NCBI RefSeq assembly: GCF_014931565.1
Contig: NZ_CP063353.1
Span: 2,666,001-2,730,000, forward strand
Reading direction: 5' to 3'
Length of the DNA stretch: 64,000 bases
Source: Clostridium sp. 'deep sea'
GTDB lineage: Bacteria; Bacillota; UBA994; PWPR01
The notes beneath the pieces are model-generated. The model did not search any database. It saw only the letters and a list, made by a program, of their open reading frames with translations, and was not told the origin of the DNA. Shown piece after piece: positions 44,504-53,795 of this stretch (position 1 is its first letter; each line of letters begins with the position of its first letter). The position numbers were made by a program, and so were the translations under genes.

Positions 44504-44531
44504 CTAATATGTTATGTTATAAAGTGACCCT

Positions 44532-45236
44532 TTACTGCTGAAAACATTCACCAAAAGCCAATTCATAGAGCTTATCCATATCTTTTATAGTTAATAGTTT
44601 ATTTTTATAATCAAGGATATTAGCTGTTTTTAGCTGATTCATTGCTTTAGTTACAGTTATCCTATGTAAGGAGTTGATAGAGGCAATTTCGGCCTGAGTT
44701 ATTTCCTGTTGTATTAACAAACCTTTCTCTGTTTGTTTACCAAAATCTAAGGCAAAAAAGTATAAAAATTTACATACTTGAACAAGCGGTTTGCAAAACG
44801 ACATTGTTTGTATTTGGTTAATCAGTACCCTTATTTTGTTGGCCATGGTTGTAGTAATATATTTATGTAATGATGGATATTCAGCAAGTAATCTCTCAAA
44901 TAAGCTTTTTTTAAAAGCATATACTACACAATTTTCGGTAGCTATAATAGAGGCATTACTAGGTAGTTGATGAAAATAGGGAGTATCGCCAATTATATTT
45001 CCTGCCAAGGTATGCCAGTAGGTTTTTTCTTTGCCGTTTATTGTTACAGTAATAATTTTTACCTTTCCAGTAGCAAGGTAATAAACCGAATCCACTATAT
45101 TACCTTGACTAATAATATAACTATCTTTTGAATATGTTTTTTTAATACCATAGGGTAATATTTCTTCAACAGTGTTTAAATCTATTTTATTATCAAGCCA
45201 GGGTAATAAAGAGCAGGAACTAAATCCTTCATTCAT
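44532..45236 (-). CDS. Crp/Fnr family transcriptional regulator
   Basis: A 234-residue regulator: an N-terminal cyclic-nucleotide-binding-like beta barrel (about 25-130, with GNIVDSVYYLATGKVKI and the phosphate-cassette-like region around IGDTPYF) and a C-terminal winged helix (about 165-230, EITQAEIASINSLHRITVTKAMNQL). The four-cysteine Fe-S pattern of Fnr is not present (cysteines at about 8, 103, 148 and 154 only), so it is more Crp-like; the ligand is unknown. It is a single reverse-strand gene next to selC and reads away from the MBL gene. Confidence 0.85.
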   Translation of the reverse strand: MNEGFSSCSLLPWLDNKIDLNTVEEILPYGIKKTYSKDSYIISQGNIVDSVYYLATGKVKIITVTINGKEKTYWHTLAGNIIGDTPYFHQLPSNASIIATENCVVYAFKKSLFERLLAEYPSLHKYITTTMANKIRVLINQIQTMSFCKPLVQVCKFLYFFALDFGKQTEKGLLIQQEITQAEIASINSLHRITVTKAMNQLKTANILDYKNKLLTIKDMDKLYELAFGECFQQ

Positions 45237-45405
45237 TTCAGACTCTCCCTTGGTTTTATAAAATAAGTATAGTATATTCTACATATATTTTAAAATATTT
45301 AGGTTACAAACATTAATTTAATTAAACGTTGTGTAGCGATAACTACATTGCAAGTTAGGTATATATGATAAATTTAAAGAAATTCTTTTAGAGGAGTTAA
45401 AGATT

Positions 45406-46275
45406 GTGAAAACAAAAGTAGTAATGTTAGGTACAGGCACGCCTAACCCAGTACCAGAGCGTTCAGGCCCTTGTGTTGCCATTGTTGTAGGTGAAAGCTC
45501 TTATCTTGTAGATATTGGCTCAGGGGTAACCCGTCAGGCTCAAAAGGCGGTTCAAGAAGGAATTACTGGTTTAAAGGTAGGTAATTTAAAAAGAGCATTT
45601 ATTACCCACTTACATTCAGACCACACGCTGGGATTTGCTGACTTAATATTAACCCCATGGGTTTTAGAACGATCAGAGCCACTGATAGTATTTGGTCCTC
45701 AAGGAACAAAAGAGATGACACGTATGTTGCTTAACGCTTATCAAGTAGATATAAATGCCCGTATAAATGGTTTAGAGCAGGCGAATAAAGTTGGTATACA
45801 AGTAGATTCTCATGAAATTTTAGAGGGCTTAATATATGAAGATGAGTTAGTAAAAGTAGAGGCTATTAAAGTAAATCATCCACCCTTTGAGGCCTATGCT
45901 TACAAATTTATTACACCAGACAAAACCATTGTAATTTCTGGTGATACAGCTCCATGTGATAATTTAATTAAACAGGCTAAAGGCTGTGATATATTAGTTC
46001 ATGAGGTATATTCCAGTACAGGTATTAAAAAAAGAGATGCCAAATGGCATAAATACCATAGTACTGTTCATACATCGAGCCTAGACTTAGGACAAATTGC
46101 CAACAAAATTAATCCAAGATTATTGATTTTATATCACCAATTATTTATGGTTGATGAAAATGAAACAGGAGATGGGCAAGCGCTAATCACAAGAGAGCAA
46201 GAGATGATACAGCAAATAAAACAAGGATTTAAGGGAACTATAGTGTCTGCTAAAGATATACAAGTATTTGAGTAA
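45406..46275 (+). CDS. MBL-fold metallo-hydrolase (RNase Z / arylsulfatase-like)
   Basis: A 289-residue metallo-beta-lactamase-fold hydrolase. The metal motif is HLHSDH near residues 68-73 (HxHxDH), with further ligands in SGDTAPC near 183 and HEVYS near 200. It resembles the RNase Z/AtsA/YhfI subgroup that includes phosphodiesterases and tRNA 3' endonucleases, but the flexible arm of RNase Z is missing. The start is the GTG at 45406 behind GAGGAG. It is monocistronic with a strong terminator. Substrate uncertain. Confidence 0.8.
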   Translation: MKTKVVMLGTGTPNPVPERSGPCVAIVVGESSYLVDIGSGVTRQAQKAVQEGITGLKVGNLKRAFITHLHSDHTLGFADLILTPWVLERSEPLIVFGPQGTKEMTRMLLNAYQVDINARINGLEQANKVGIQVDSHEILEGLIYEDELVKVEAIKVNHPPFEAYAYKFITPDKTIVISGDTAPCDNLIKQAKGCDILVHEVYSSTGIKKRDAKWHKYHSTVHTSSLDLGQIANKINPRLLILYHQLFMVDENETGDGQALITREQEMIQQIKQGFKGTIVSAKDIQVFE

Positions 46276-46290
46276 TTAAAAATAAAGTTG

Positions 46291-46316
46291 GAGTTCATAA
46301 AAATGAACTCTTTTTT
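46291..46316 (+). terminator. Terminator of the MBL gene
   Basis: GAGTTCAT-AAAA-ATGAACTC followed by TTTTTT. Confidence 0.88.
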
Positions 46317-46481
46317 ACTTTATAAGAATAAGTAAATTCTCAGTTGTAGGAATTATACTTAAAAATATAATACAAAATTTGGCTTATTATTAATGGCTTC
46401 ATTTAATCGGGTATGTTAGAATAAATGAAGATATTTGATTTAACTATATCAAAGATAAATTTTATATATGAGGAGATATAT

Positions 46482-47126
46482 ATGAAAAAAGGGGATTTTT
46501 TATGGGGGGCAGTTTTAGTGCTCTTTGCAGCTATATTAATAGTGCCATCTACACATAAGGTTTTTATGTCATTTACCTTAGCCCATCCATTTATTAGTGG
46601 GTTCATTAAGTTTGCAATTTTAGCAACAATGGGTGAACTTTTAGCTATAAGAATAACTAAAGGAAATTGGGTAATGCCAGTTGGTGTTTTTTATAAAATG
46701 TTTATTTGGGGTTTTTTAGGTATGGTAATAACTCTAATATTTAAAATATATGGTGGGGGAATTACTTTAGCAATGAGCAATGGGGTACTACCTGGTGGTA
46801 ATTCTAAGCTTTTATTTGCATTTTTTGTGGCATCAATAATGAACTGTACTTTTGGGCCTTCTTTTATGGCTTTTCACAGATGTACAGATACATTTATTGA
46901 TTTAAAATATGCAAAAGGCGGTAAAATAAGCTTAAAAGAAGTGACTTTAGCCATAGATTGGAATGGCTTTGTTTCTTTTGTAGTATTAAAGACTATTCCA
47001 ATATTTTGGATACCGGCTCATACAATTACTTTTTTACTTCCTGAAGAATACAGGGTATTAGTAGCAGCAGGATTATCTATTGCATTGGGTTGTATATTAG
47101 CTTTTGCTAAAAGAAAAAAATCTTAA
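46482..47126 (+). CDS. Conserved polytopic membrane protein next to the Se-metabolism LysR and selD
   Basis: A 214-residue membrane protein with five to six hydrophobic segments and a basic C-terminal tail. The ATG at 46482 follows AGGAGA; a TTG further upstream is in frame but has no ribosome site. No family I can name with certainty. It is the first of three co-oriented genes (membrane protein, LysR, selD) with only 32 bp to the LysR start. By position it may be a membrane component of selenium metabolism; other clostridia carry the YedE membrane protein in this neighbourhood, but the sequence is not obviously YedE. Confidence 0.65.
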   Translation: MKKGDFLWGAVLVLFAAILIVPSTHKVFMSFTLAHPFISGFIKFAILATMGELLAIRITKGNWVMPVGVFYKMFIWGFLGMVITLIFKIYGGGITLAMSNGVLPGGNSKLLFAFFVASIMNCTFGPSFMAFHRCTDTFIDLKYAKGGKISLKEVTLAIDWNGFVSFVVLKTIPIFWIPAHTITFLLPEEYRVLVAAGLSIALGCILAFAKRKKS

Positions 47127-47158
47127 ATGTGGATTATAAAATATGGTGGAGTGATTTT

Positions 47159-48052
47159 ATGAATATAGAGGTTTTAAAGACTTTTAAAGTTGTAATGGAG
47201 CGTGGTAGCTTAACAGCAGCTTCAAGGGTATTGGGTTTAAGTCAACCTGCAGTTAGTATGCAAATAGCTTCACTAGAAGAATATTTTGGTGCAAAACTGT
47301 TATACCGAACAGCACGTGGTGTAGACTTAACTGATGCAGGAGAGCATGTGTTAGAGTTAGCAGAAAAATTTGAAAAATCAATTTTAGATACTCAAAACTC
47401 GGTAGCAGAGGCGCAGGAAGAGTTAGATGGTGTACTAAAAATTGCAGCTAGCAATATTCCTGGCATGTATATATTGCCTCACTATGTTAGTGAGTTTCAA
47501 AAATATCACCCTAAAGTTAAGGTATTGTTAGAGATTCAAAATACCAGAAAGGCCGTAGATAGGCTATTATCTGGAGATGTTCATATTGCAGCGACAGGTG
47601 AAAAATTAAATAATGATTGTATAGAGTACTTGCCTATAAAACAAGATAAAATTGTTTTAATTGCTCCAAAAGACTTAAATGTTTCTCAAATAAGCTGTTT
47701 AAAAGACTTGCAGAAGCAAAAATATCCGTTAATAAGAAGAATGCAAGGCTCAGCAACCTTTAGAACAGTGAATGGTTTTTTGAAAAAAAATAATATTAAT
47801 GTTCAGCATCTTAATGTATTAAGTGAGGTTAATAGTGTTATTCCACAAATAAACTCAGTGGTAGCTGGTAGTGGTTTAGCATTTGTTTCTTATGCTGCAG
47901 CTAAACAATCTATTGATTTACAGCTTGTAAAAATTGTGAGCATCAAAGAAATGCCTCTTGAAAGAACTCTATATGCCATAGTAAAAAATACATGTGACAG
48001 AAGTAGAGTTGGCAGTGCATTTTGGCAGCTTTTACTGAATGGAGGGAAATAG
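47159..48052 (+). CDS. LysR family regulator, probably selenium-metabolism associated
   Basis: A 297-residue LysR-type regulator. The N-terminal helix-turn-helix (MNIEVLKTFKVVMERGSLTAASRVLGLSQPAVSMQIASLEE in outline, 1-60) and a C-terminal periplasmic-binding-like effector domain (90-297) are clear. The start is the ATG at 47159 behind TGGTGGAGTG, not the longer frame. It ends 1 bp before the selD ATG, so the two are translated together. A LysR subgroup known from NCBI protein families as selenium-metabolism-associated sits beside selD in other Clostridia, which is the reason for the call; the effector is unknown. Confidence 0.82.
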   Translation: MNIEVLKTFKVVMERGSLTAASRVLGLSQPAVSMQIASLEEYFGAKLLYRTARGVDLTDAGEHVLELAEKFEKSILDTQNSVAEAQEELDGVLKIAASNIPGMYILPHYVSEFQKYHPKVKVLLEIQNTRKAVDRLLSGDVHIAATGEKLNNDCIEYLPIKQDKIVLIAPKDLNVSQISCLKDLQKQKYPLIRRMQGSATFRTVNGFLKKNNINVQHLNVLSEVNSVIPQINSVVAGSGLAFVSYAAAKQSIDLQLVKIVSIKEMPLERTLYAIVKNTCDRSRVGSAFWQLLLNGGK

Positions 48053-48053
48053 A

Positions 48054-49094
48054 ATGATTAAAGACATTAAGTTAACATCTATGACAAAGGGCGGAGGCTG
48101 ATCAAGCAAAATTGGGCCGGGTGCCTTATCAAATGTATTAAATGGAATTAACAAAATGCAAAACAAAAATGTATTAGTGGGTTTAGAGACTGCCGATGAT
48201 GCTGGTGTTTATAAAATAAATGAAGAGCAAGCGTTGGTGCAAACAGTAGATTTCTTTACCCCAATAGTAGATGACCCTTATTTATTTGGACAAGTCGCCG
48301 CCACTAATTCTTTAAGTGATGTATATGCTATGGGAGGAAAGCCTCTTACAGCCCTTAATATTGTGGCCTTTCCCATCAACTGTGTTGATTCAGGAGTTCT
48401 TAGAGCAGTTTTAGATGGTGGTGCAAGTAAAATTGTTGAAGCAGGAGTATCGCTGCTTGGCGGTCATACAGTAGAAGATCAAGAACCTAAGTATGGACTA
48501 AGTGTTACAGGCATAGTGCATCCACAAAAATACTGGAGTAATGCTGCCGCTAAAGAAGGTCAAATACTTATCTTAACCAAATCAATTGGCACAGGTATTA
48601 TTGCTTCAGCAGTAAAGGGTGGCTTAGTGGATGAAAAAAGCATTGATGTATATCACGAAAATATGATTACCTTAAATAAATATGCAGCTGATATTTTAAA
48701 AAACTATCATGTTACAGGCGTTACTGATATAACAGGGTTTGGTTTGTTGGGACACTGCCTTGAAATGGCCGAGGCTAGTAATGTTACAATTTCAATAACA
48801 GCTAAAGCTGTTCCGTTATTACCTCAAACAGTTGAAATGGCAGAAATGGGCTTGTTAACAGCTGGTGGCTATAATAACTTAGCTTATGCCGGGGAAAGAA
48901 TTGAATTTAATAGTGATGTGCCCGAAATAATGCACGATGTGCTATTTGATCCACAAACTTCGGGTGGCTTATTGGCAGCTGTGGACGTAAACGAGCTACC
49001 ATTAATAATTGATGAGTTTAATAAAAATGAAAACTTTATTGCTGTTATTGGTAAGGTGTTACCCAGAGGCAATAAAGCAATAACAGTTGAGTAG
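48054..49094 (+). CDS. selD: Selenophosphate synthetase SelD, itself a selenoprotein (Sec16)
   Basis: The real start is the ATG at 48054 (ribosome site GGAGGGAAAT), giving 346 residues, the usual SelD length. Codon 16 is TGA (48099-48101) in the motif MTKGGG-Sec-SSKIGPG, the site where other SelD proteins have Cys or Sec and which performs catalysis; the Lys four residues on is conserved. A plain ORF finder starts at 48156 and misses this. SelD makes selenophosphate from selenide and ATP. Further motifs are DDAGVY near 50 (ATP/metal) and GGHTVEDQEPKYG near 137. A weak GGC/GCC hairpin lies about 13 bases past the UGA. It feeds selenium to the grd operon downstream. Confidence 0.95.
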
Positions 49095-49107
49095 TTAGGA
49101 GATTATT

Positions 49108-49863
49108 GTGTTATTAGCAGTAGATATAGGTAATTCGAATATTGTTTTGGGATTGTTTAAAAATCAAAAATTGACACGAACCCTACGCTTTGAAACATAT
49201 GATACAGAAACATGGAAAAAGCAAATAACAGCATTAGAAAGGCCTAGCGCAGTTATGATAGTTTCTGTTGTTCCTAAAATAGAGATTATGTTAAGGGAGT
49301 TTTTACAATCAATAAAAATTACTACTCAACAAATATTTTGTAGTAACACCAGAGAAATAGGTGGAATATTCTTTGAAAAAAATGGAGTTAAGCCTCAAGA
49401 GCTTGGTGCAGATTTGTATGTAAATGCTGTTGCTAATTTGCATTTATTTAAAAAACGGTGTTTAAGTGTTGACTTAGGAACTGCCTCTAAATTTTGTGTT
49501 ATTGAAGCCAACGGATTGTATAAAGGCACTACTATTGTACCAGGTATGAAGCTTTCACTTAATGCTTTAGTAAAAAAAGCACCACTTTTACCTGAAATAA
49601 CACTTGACGCGCCGACAAAAATAATTAATAATGCAACAGTACCCTGTTTGCAATCGGGGATCTTTTATGGTTACTGCGCATTGGTAGATGGCCTTATTAA
49701 AAAGATAAAAAAAGAGCAAGGAGACCTATTTGTTATATTAACAGGTGGAATTGGTAAACTATTACATGAATTTTTAACTGAAATAGATGTTTTTATGCCT
49801 AATTTGACCTTGCAAGGAGCAGAAATTTTGTATAGAATGATGACAGATGATAAACACGTTTAG
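49108..49863 (+). CDS. coaX: Type III pantothenate kinase
   Basis: A 251-residue CoaX enzyme (ASKHA fold). Motifs are DIGNSNIVLGLF at the N-terminus (phosphate 1), GADLYVNAVA near 110, DLGTASKFCVI near 129 (phosphate 2) and GGIGKLL near 215. It phosphorylates pantothenate in CoA biosynthesis and, unlike type I kinases, is not feedback-inhibited by CoA and needs a monovalent cation. The GTG start is behind TTAGGAGA, 13 bp after selD, so it probably shares the selD transcript. Confidence 0.93.
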   Translation: MLLAVDIGNSNIVLGLFKNQKLTRTLRFETYDTETWKKQITALERPSAVMIVSVVPKIEIMLREFLQSIKITTQQIFCSNTREIGGIFFEKNGVKPQELGADLYVNAVANLHLFKKRCLSVDLGTASKFCVIEANGLYKGTTIVPGMKLSLNALVKKAPLLPEITLDAPTKIINNATVPCLQSGIFYGYCALVDGLIKKIKKEQGDLFVILTGGIGKLLHEFLTEIDVFMPNLTLQGAEILYRMMTDDKHV

Positions 49864-49869
49864 TATAAT
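49840..49869 (+). promoter_or_regulatory. Promoter of the riboswitch-glycine reductase transcript
   Basis: ATGACA (49840-49845), 18-bp spacer, TATAAT (49864-49869). It overlaps the coaX 3' end and precedes the riboswitch by about 38 bp. Confidence 0.55.
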
Positions 49870-49904
49870 ATAGATATAATATAATTTAATAGGCTGGTTG
49901 AGCT

Positions 49905-50062
49905 AAACGGGAGAGACTTCGTAAAGAAGCGCCGAAGGAGCAATAATTGTTTTTTTACCAAAATAATTAGAAACTCTCAGGCAAAAGGACCGCTTAGGGA
50001 CAGTCCTCTGGAGAGTTACTAAAGTAACACCGAAGGAGATTAATCTCTCAGGTAAACAAGAC
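49905..50062 (+). ncRNA. Tandem glycine riboswitch
   Basis: Two glycine aptamers in series. The first shows GGGAGAGAC, GCGCCGAAGGAGCAA and AAACTCTCAGGCAAAAGGACCGC. The second shows CTCTGGAGAGT, ACACCGAAGGAG and ATCTCTCAGGTAAACAAGACAGAG. Both carry the conserved cores of the family. The last bases of the second aptamer overlap the terminator stem that follows, so glycine binding can affect termination. It leads into the glycine reductase genes, so it is probably an ON switch that turns them up when glycine is present. Confidence 0.95.
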
Positions 50063-50104
50063 AGAGTGGCATATGGTTATGCTATTTCTGTCTTTTATTT
50101 TTTT
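50060..50104 (+). terminator. Expression platform terminator of the glycine riboswitch
   Basis: GACAGA (50060-50065) pairs with TCTGTC (50087-50092), with inner GCATA/TATGC pairing, followed by TTTTATTTTTTT. The left arm overlaps the end of aptamer 2, so ligand binding would compete with it. Confidence 0.8.
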
Positions 50105-50136
50105 AAGTTTTATGCGATAAATTGAAAGGTTTGGGA

Positions 50137-50523
50137 ATGCTAATGTATGGTGAGTTTTTTATTCTAAGTAATAATCCAGCCATTATTGCTAACTATAATA
50201 AAGTTGAAGCAGTAAATGGTGATTTGCTTGCAGTATTAAATACCGCACGTGATTATATTCATTTGGGTCATAAACTACTAACACATCCGTTAGTGGGAAG
50301 TGTAAAGCCAAACGAGACTCCCTATAAATCAGTTATAGTTTGTAAAGAAATAACAGGTTTAGATCATGAGTCATTATCGGTAATAGAAGGTTCATTAAAA
50401 GTAGCGAAAAAGATGTTAGAGGAGCGCCCGTTACCAGAGTGGAATGAGCGAATAAAACAAGATTTTCAAGTAATTGATCAAAGCTTGCTTGATTCGGCAT
50501 TAAAAAGCTTATCGGTTTACTAA
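50137..50523 (+). CDS. grdX: GrdX family protein
   Basis: A 128-residue protein starting at the ATG at 50137, with AAAGG eight bases before; a TTG and a later ATG are alternatives. The pattern (FFILSNNPAI, KLLTHPLVGSVKPNETPYKSV, and the acidic-basic helix SVIEGSLKVAKKMLEERP) matches the GrdX proteins found at the head of glycine and sarcosine/betaine reductase operons. Its function is not established. Position directly behind the glycine riboswitch fits. Confidence 0.85.
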   Translation: MLMYGEFFILSNNPAIIANYNKVEAVNGDLLAVLNTARDYIHLGHKLLTHPLVGSVKPNETPYKSVIVCKEITGLDHESLSVIEGSLKVAKKMLEERPLPEWNERIKQDFQVIDQSLLDSALKSLSVY

Positions 50524-50588
50524 CGGAAGGTTTTATTACTAGGGTTTGTTAAAACAAATCAAACAACTAACTTGTAGGAGGATTACAC

Positions 50589-51809
50589 ATGTCTAAAGTT
50601 TATGATGTTGCCATTGTTGGTGGTGGCCCAGGTGGATTAACAGCTGCATTATATGCTAGCCGTTCTAAGTTATCTACAGTTGTTTTAGAGAAAGGTCAAG
50701 TTGGTGGTCAAGCGGCTACAACAGAAGAAATCGAAAACTGGCCAGGAACTATTCATACAACTGGTCCTGCTTTAACAGCAGCTATGGCTGAGCATGCTAA
50801 GAAGTTTGGTGCTGAGTTTGTTAGAGAAGATGTTGTTGGAATTGAAACAGAGGGTTTTGTAAAAACAATAAAAGGCCGTAAGGGCGAATACAAAACTAAG
50901 TCTATTATTATTTCTACAGGTGCAGAACCAAGAGTATTAGGTATTCCTGGTGAGCGCGAGTTTAGAGGTAAAGGTGTTTCATACTGTGCTACATGTGATG
51001 CTGACTTTTATGAAGAATTAGACGTAGTAGTATTGGGTAATGGTGATGCTGCTATTGAAGAAGCTATGTACTTAACAAAATTTGCCGAAACAGTTACAAT
51101 TGTTGTTATTCACGAAGAAGGTAAAGTTGATGCAACACCTGTAGTAGCTGAGCGTGCATTTAAAAATGATAAATTAAAGTGGATTTGGAACTCTACAATT
51201 TCTGAAATTGGTGGAGATGGTATTGTTGAGTGGGTTAAAGTTAAGAATATTAATACAGGTGAAGTTAATGATGTAGCTACAAACGGTGTATTTGTATTTG
51301 TTGGTACAGTTCCACGCACACAAGCCTTTGAAGGCGTTTTAGAAATGGATCAAAGAGGTTACTTAATGGTAGACCCTCAAACAATGGCTAGTAATAAAGA
51401 CGGTGTTTTTGCTGTTGGAGATTGTCGCCAGAAATATTTACGTCAAGTTGTTACTGCTGCTGGTGATGGAGCTACAGCTGCTACAGTTGCAGAAAAATAT
51501 ATTCACGAAGAAGAAAACTTCTTAGAAGATGTAATTGAAGTAGATGTTCCTGTATTAGTAGCTTTCTGGAGCCCAGCTAGTGAAGCTAGTATGGCTGCAA
51601 TGCCTAAAATTGAAGGCGCTGTTGAAGAGCTTGGTGATAGTGTTAAATTAGTTAAAATTGACACATACAGAAATCAAAGAATATCTAATCGTTACAACAT
51701 TACTAATATACCTACAATTGTATTATTTAACAAAGGTAAAGTTGTTGAAACAATTAATTCTGAAGCTATTGATACAGCTGCATTAGTAGCAAAAGTTAAA
51801 TCTCTATAG
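50589..51809 (+). CDS. trxB: Thioredoxin reductase fused to a degenerate thioredoxin domain
   Basis: A 406-residue protein. Residues 1-305 are a thioredoxin reductase: FAD motif GGGPGGLTAALYAS near 9, redox CATC at C133 and C136, NAD(P)H-binding VLGNGDAAIEEAM near 148 and VGDCRQ near 277. Residues about 310-406 form a second, thioredoxin-like domain in which the CGPC motif is replaced by SPASEAS near 326, leaving no cysteine. The domain keeps the cis-Pro strand NIPTIVLF. It reduces TrxA, which supplies electrons to GrdA/GrdB and to the protein-C acyl-forming step. It lies 65 bp after grdX. Confidence 0.92.
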   Translation: MSKVYDVAIVGGGPGGLTAALYASRSKLSTVVLEKGQVGGQAATTEEIENWPGTIHTTGPALTAAMAEHAKKFGAEFVREDVVGIETEGFVKTIKGRKGEYKTKSIIISTGAEPRVLGIPGEREFRGKGVSYCATCDADFYEELDVVVLGNGDAAIEEAMYLTKFAETVTIVVIHEEGKVDATPVVAERAFKNDKLKWIWNSTISEIGGDGIVEWVKVKNINTGEVNDVATNGVFVFVGTVPRTQAFEGVLEMDQRGYLMVDPQTMASNKDGVFAVGDCRQKYLRQVVTAAGDGATAATVAEKYIHEEENFLEDVIEVDVPVLVAFWSPASEASMAAMPKIEGAVEELGDSVKLVKIDTYRNQRISNRYNITNIPTIVLFNKGKVVETINSEAIDTAALVAKVKSL

Positions 51810-51822
51810 AGATTTCTGAAAA

Positions 51823-51918
51823 TTATTGCTCTCATCGTCGTACGAAAATTTCTGACTTCAGCATACTTAATCGTATAGCTTCAGCCATAAATTTTCTAGC
51901 TCCTTGACAGCAAACATT
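51823..51918. repeat. 95-bp stem-loop repeat, copy A
   Basis: Same family as three copies at 62.66-63.00 kb. The arms TTGCT (5') and AGCAA (3') pair. The inner part has CTTCAGCATACT...GTATAGCTTCAGCC and the tail CTAGCTCCTTGACAGCAAACATT. It lies between the trxB and trxA genes, in the middle of the operon. Confidence 0.75.
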
Positions 51919-52116
51919 TTCAAAAACTCTAATAATTTTAATACTCTTTAGTTTTTTGAACTTTTAGGTTAATGAATAAAGTGTAATGAATATGCTTTTT
52001 AGCCATTTAGTTATTAAGAGAAGTAGCTGAACAAATATTGTTTAGTTCTTGTGGTATGCCACGAGATTTAATAAAAAAATGCAGGTTATTATAAAAATGA
52101 GAAGGAGGTGTAGCAA

Positions 52117-52434
52117 ATGCTAGCACTAGACAAAACCAACTTTAACGCAGAAGTATTAGAAGGTAATGGTTGGGTTGTAGTTGATTTTTGGAGCCCAAAA
52201 TGCGAGCCTTGTAAAGAGTTAAAACCTCATGTAGAAAAATTAGGTGAAAAGTACGGAGATCAAATGAAATTCTGTGGTTTAGATATTACTAAAGCACGTA
52301 GAGTAGCTATTGGTCAAAAAGTTATGGGATTACCTGTAGTAGCTTTTTATTTAAACGGAGAGAAGAAAGCTGAGCTTACTGGTGGAATTACACCTGAGCA
52401 AGTTGAAGCAAAAATAAATGAATTGCTAGGTTAA
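52117..52434 (+). CDS. trxA: Thioredoxin of the glycine reductase system
   Basis: A 105-residue thioredoxin. The active site is C29-E-P-C32 in WSPKCEPCK, with a charged pair in place of the usual WCGPC, as in thioredoxins of glycine-fermenting clostridia. The cis-Pro strand GLPVVAFYL is near 68-76. It transfers electrons from TrxB to GrdA, recycling the selenide-sulfide form after each turn. The ATG follows AGAAGGAGGTG. It precedes grdE by 54 bp, consistent with the same operon despite the 307-bp gap upstream. Confidence 0.92.
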   Translation: MLALDKTNFNAEVLEGNGWVVVDFWSPKCEPCKELKPHVEKLGEKYGDQMKFCGLDITKARRVAIGQKVMGLPVVAFYLNGEKKAELTGGITPEQVEAKINELLG

Positions 52435-52488
52435 TAGCGAGTATCATAAGAGTTAATCTTATGATAATTATACAGGAGGTGACAGGTC

Positions 52489-53775
52489 ATGCGTTTGGAG
52501 CTAGGTAATATCCGAATTGAAGATGTACAATTCGGTTCTAACACTGAGGTTAAAAACCACACGCTGTATGTCAATAAGGAAGAGCTTATCGCTTTGTTAA
52601 GTGAAGATGAGCGTCTTGCTAGTGTATCTATTGAATTAGCCCGTCCGGGTGAATCAGTAAGAATTATGCCAGTTAAAGACGTTATAGAACCACGTGTTAA
52701 AGTTGAAGGTCCAGGTGGTTTATTCCCAGGATTTATTAGTAAGCTTGACCAAGTTGGTTCAGGTCGTACCCATGTGTTAAAAGGTGCTGCTGTTGTTACA
52801 GCAGGTAAAGTTGTAGGATTCCAAGAAGGTATCATTGATATGACAGGTCCTGCTGCTGACTATACACCATTTGCTCATACAAATAACATTGTTATTGTTG
52901 CTAACCCAGTTGAAGGTTTAGAACAACATGGTCATGAGGCTGCTTTACGTATCATGGGATTCAAAGCTGCAACTTATATTGCTGAAGCTGGTAGAAATGT
53001 TGAGCCAGATGAAGTAAAAACATACGAAGTAGCACCATTATTTGAGAATGTTGCTAAGTATCCAAACTTACCTAAGGTAGTTTATGTATACATGTTACAA
53101 AGCCAAGGTTTATTACATGACACATACTACTATGGCATAGACGTTAAACAGATGGTTCCAACACTAATGTATCCAACAGAAATTATGGATGGTGCAATTG
53201 TTAGTGGTAACTGTGTATCTGCTTGCGATAAAAATACAACATTCCATCACTTAAATAGCCCAGTTATTTATGATTTAATGGAAAAACACGGCAAAGAAAT
53301 TTGTTTCTTAGGCTGTGTTGTTACAAATGAAAACGTTACATTAGGTGACAAACAGCGTTCTTCTAACATGGTAGCTAAATTAGTAGAGTTCTTAGGTGCT
53401 GATGGTGCTGTTATTTCTGAAGAAGGATTTGGAAACCCTGATGCTGACTTAATTATGAACTGCACAAAGGTTGAGAAAAAAGGCGTTAAAACAGTTTTAG
53501 TAACTGATGAATATGCTGGTCGTGATGGCGCATCTCAATCATTAGCTGATGCTGATAAATTAGCTGATGCAGTAATTACAGCTGGTAATGCAAATGAAGT
53601 AGTTACATTACCACCAATGAAAAAGTTAATTGGCTATGCTGAGCCTGCAGACACAATTGCCGGTGGATTTGACGGCAGCTTAAAAGCTGACGGAAGCATA
53701 ACAGTAGAAATACAAGCTATTACAGGCGCTACAAACGAGTTGGGCTTTAATAAGCTAACAGCTCGTGGATACTAA
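52489..53775 (+). CDS. grdE: Glycine reductase component B proprotein GrdE (cleaved, pyruvoyl-forming)
   Basis: A 428-residue proprotein of the substrate-specific protein B. It is cleaved at Asn241-Cys242 ([10 protein letters not shown]); Cys242 becomes the pyruvoyl group that binds glycine as a Schiff base. Residue 242 is the same position known in Eubacterium acidaminophilum GrdE. It has the conserved ends ([10 protein letters not shown]..., TARGY). The two products form the protein B heterotrimer with GrdB. It leads directly into grdA 20 bp later. Confidence 0.95.
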   Translation: MRLELGNIRIEDVQFGSNTEVKNHTLYVNKEELIALLSEDERLASVSIELARPGESVRIMPVKDVIEPRVKVEGPGGLFPGFISKLDQVGSGRTHVLKGAAVVTAGKVVGFQEGIIDMTGPAADYTPFAHTNNIVIVANPVEGLEQHGHEAALRIMGFKAATYIAEAGRNVEPDEVKTYEVAPLFENVAKYPNLPKVVYVYMLQSQGLLHDTYYYGIDVKQMVPTLMYPTEIMDGAIVSGNCVSACDKNTTFHHLNSPVIYDLMEKHGKEICFLGCVVTNENVTLGDKQRSSNMVAKLVEFLGADGAVISEEGFGNPDADLIMNCTKVEKKGVKTVLVTDEYAGRDGASQSLADADKLADAVITAGNANEVVTLPPMKKLIGYAEPADTIAGGFDGSLKADGSITVEIQAITGATNELGFNKLTARGY

Positions 53776-53795
53776 TAAATAAGGAGGATTTTTTC

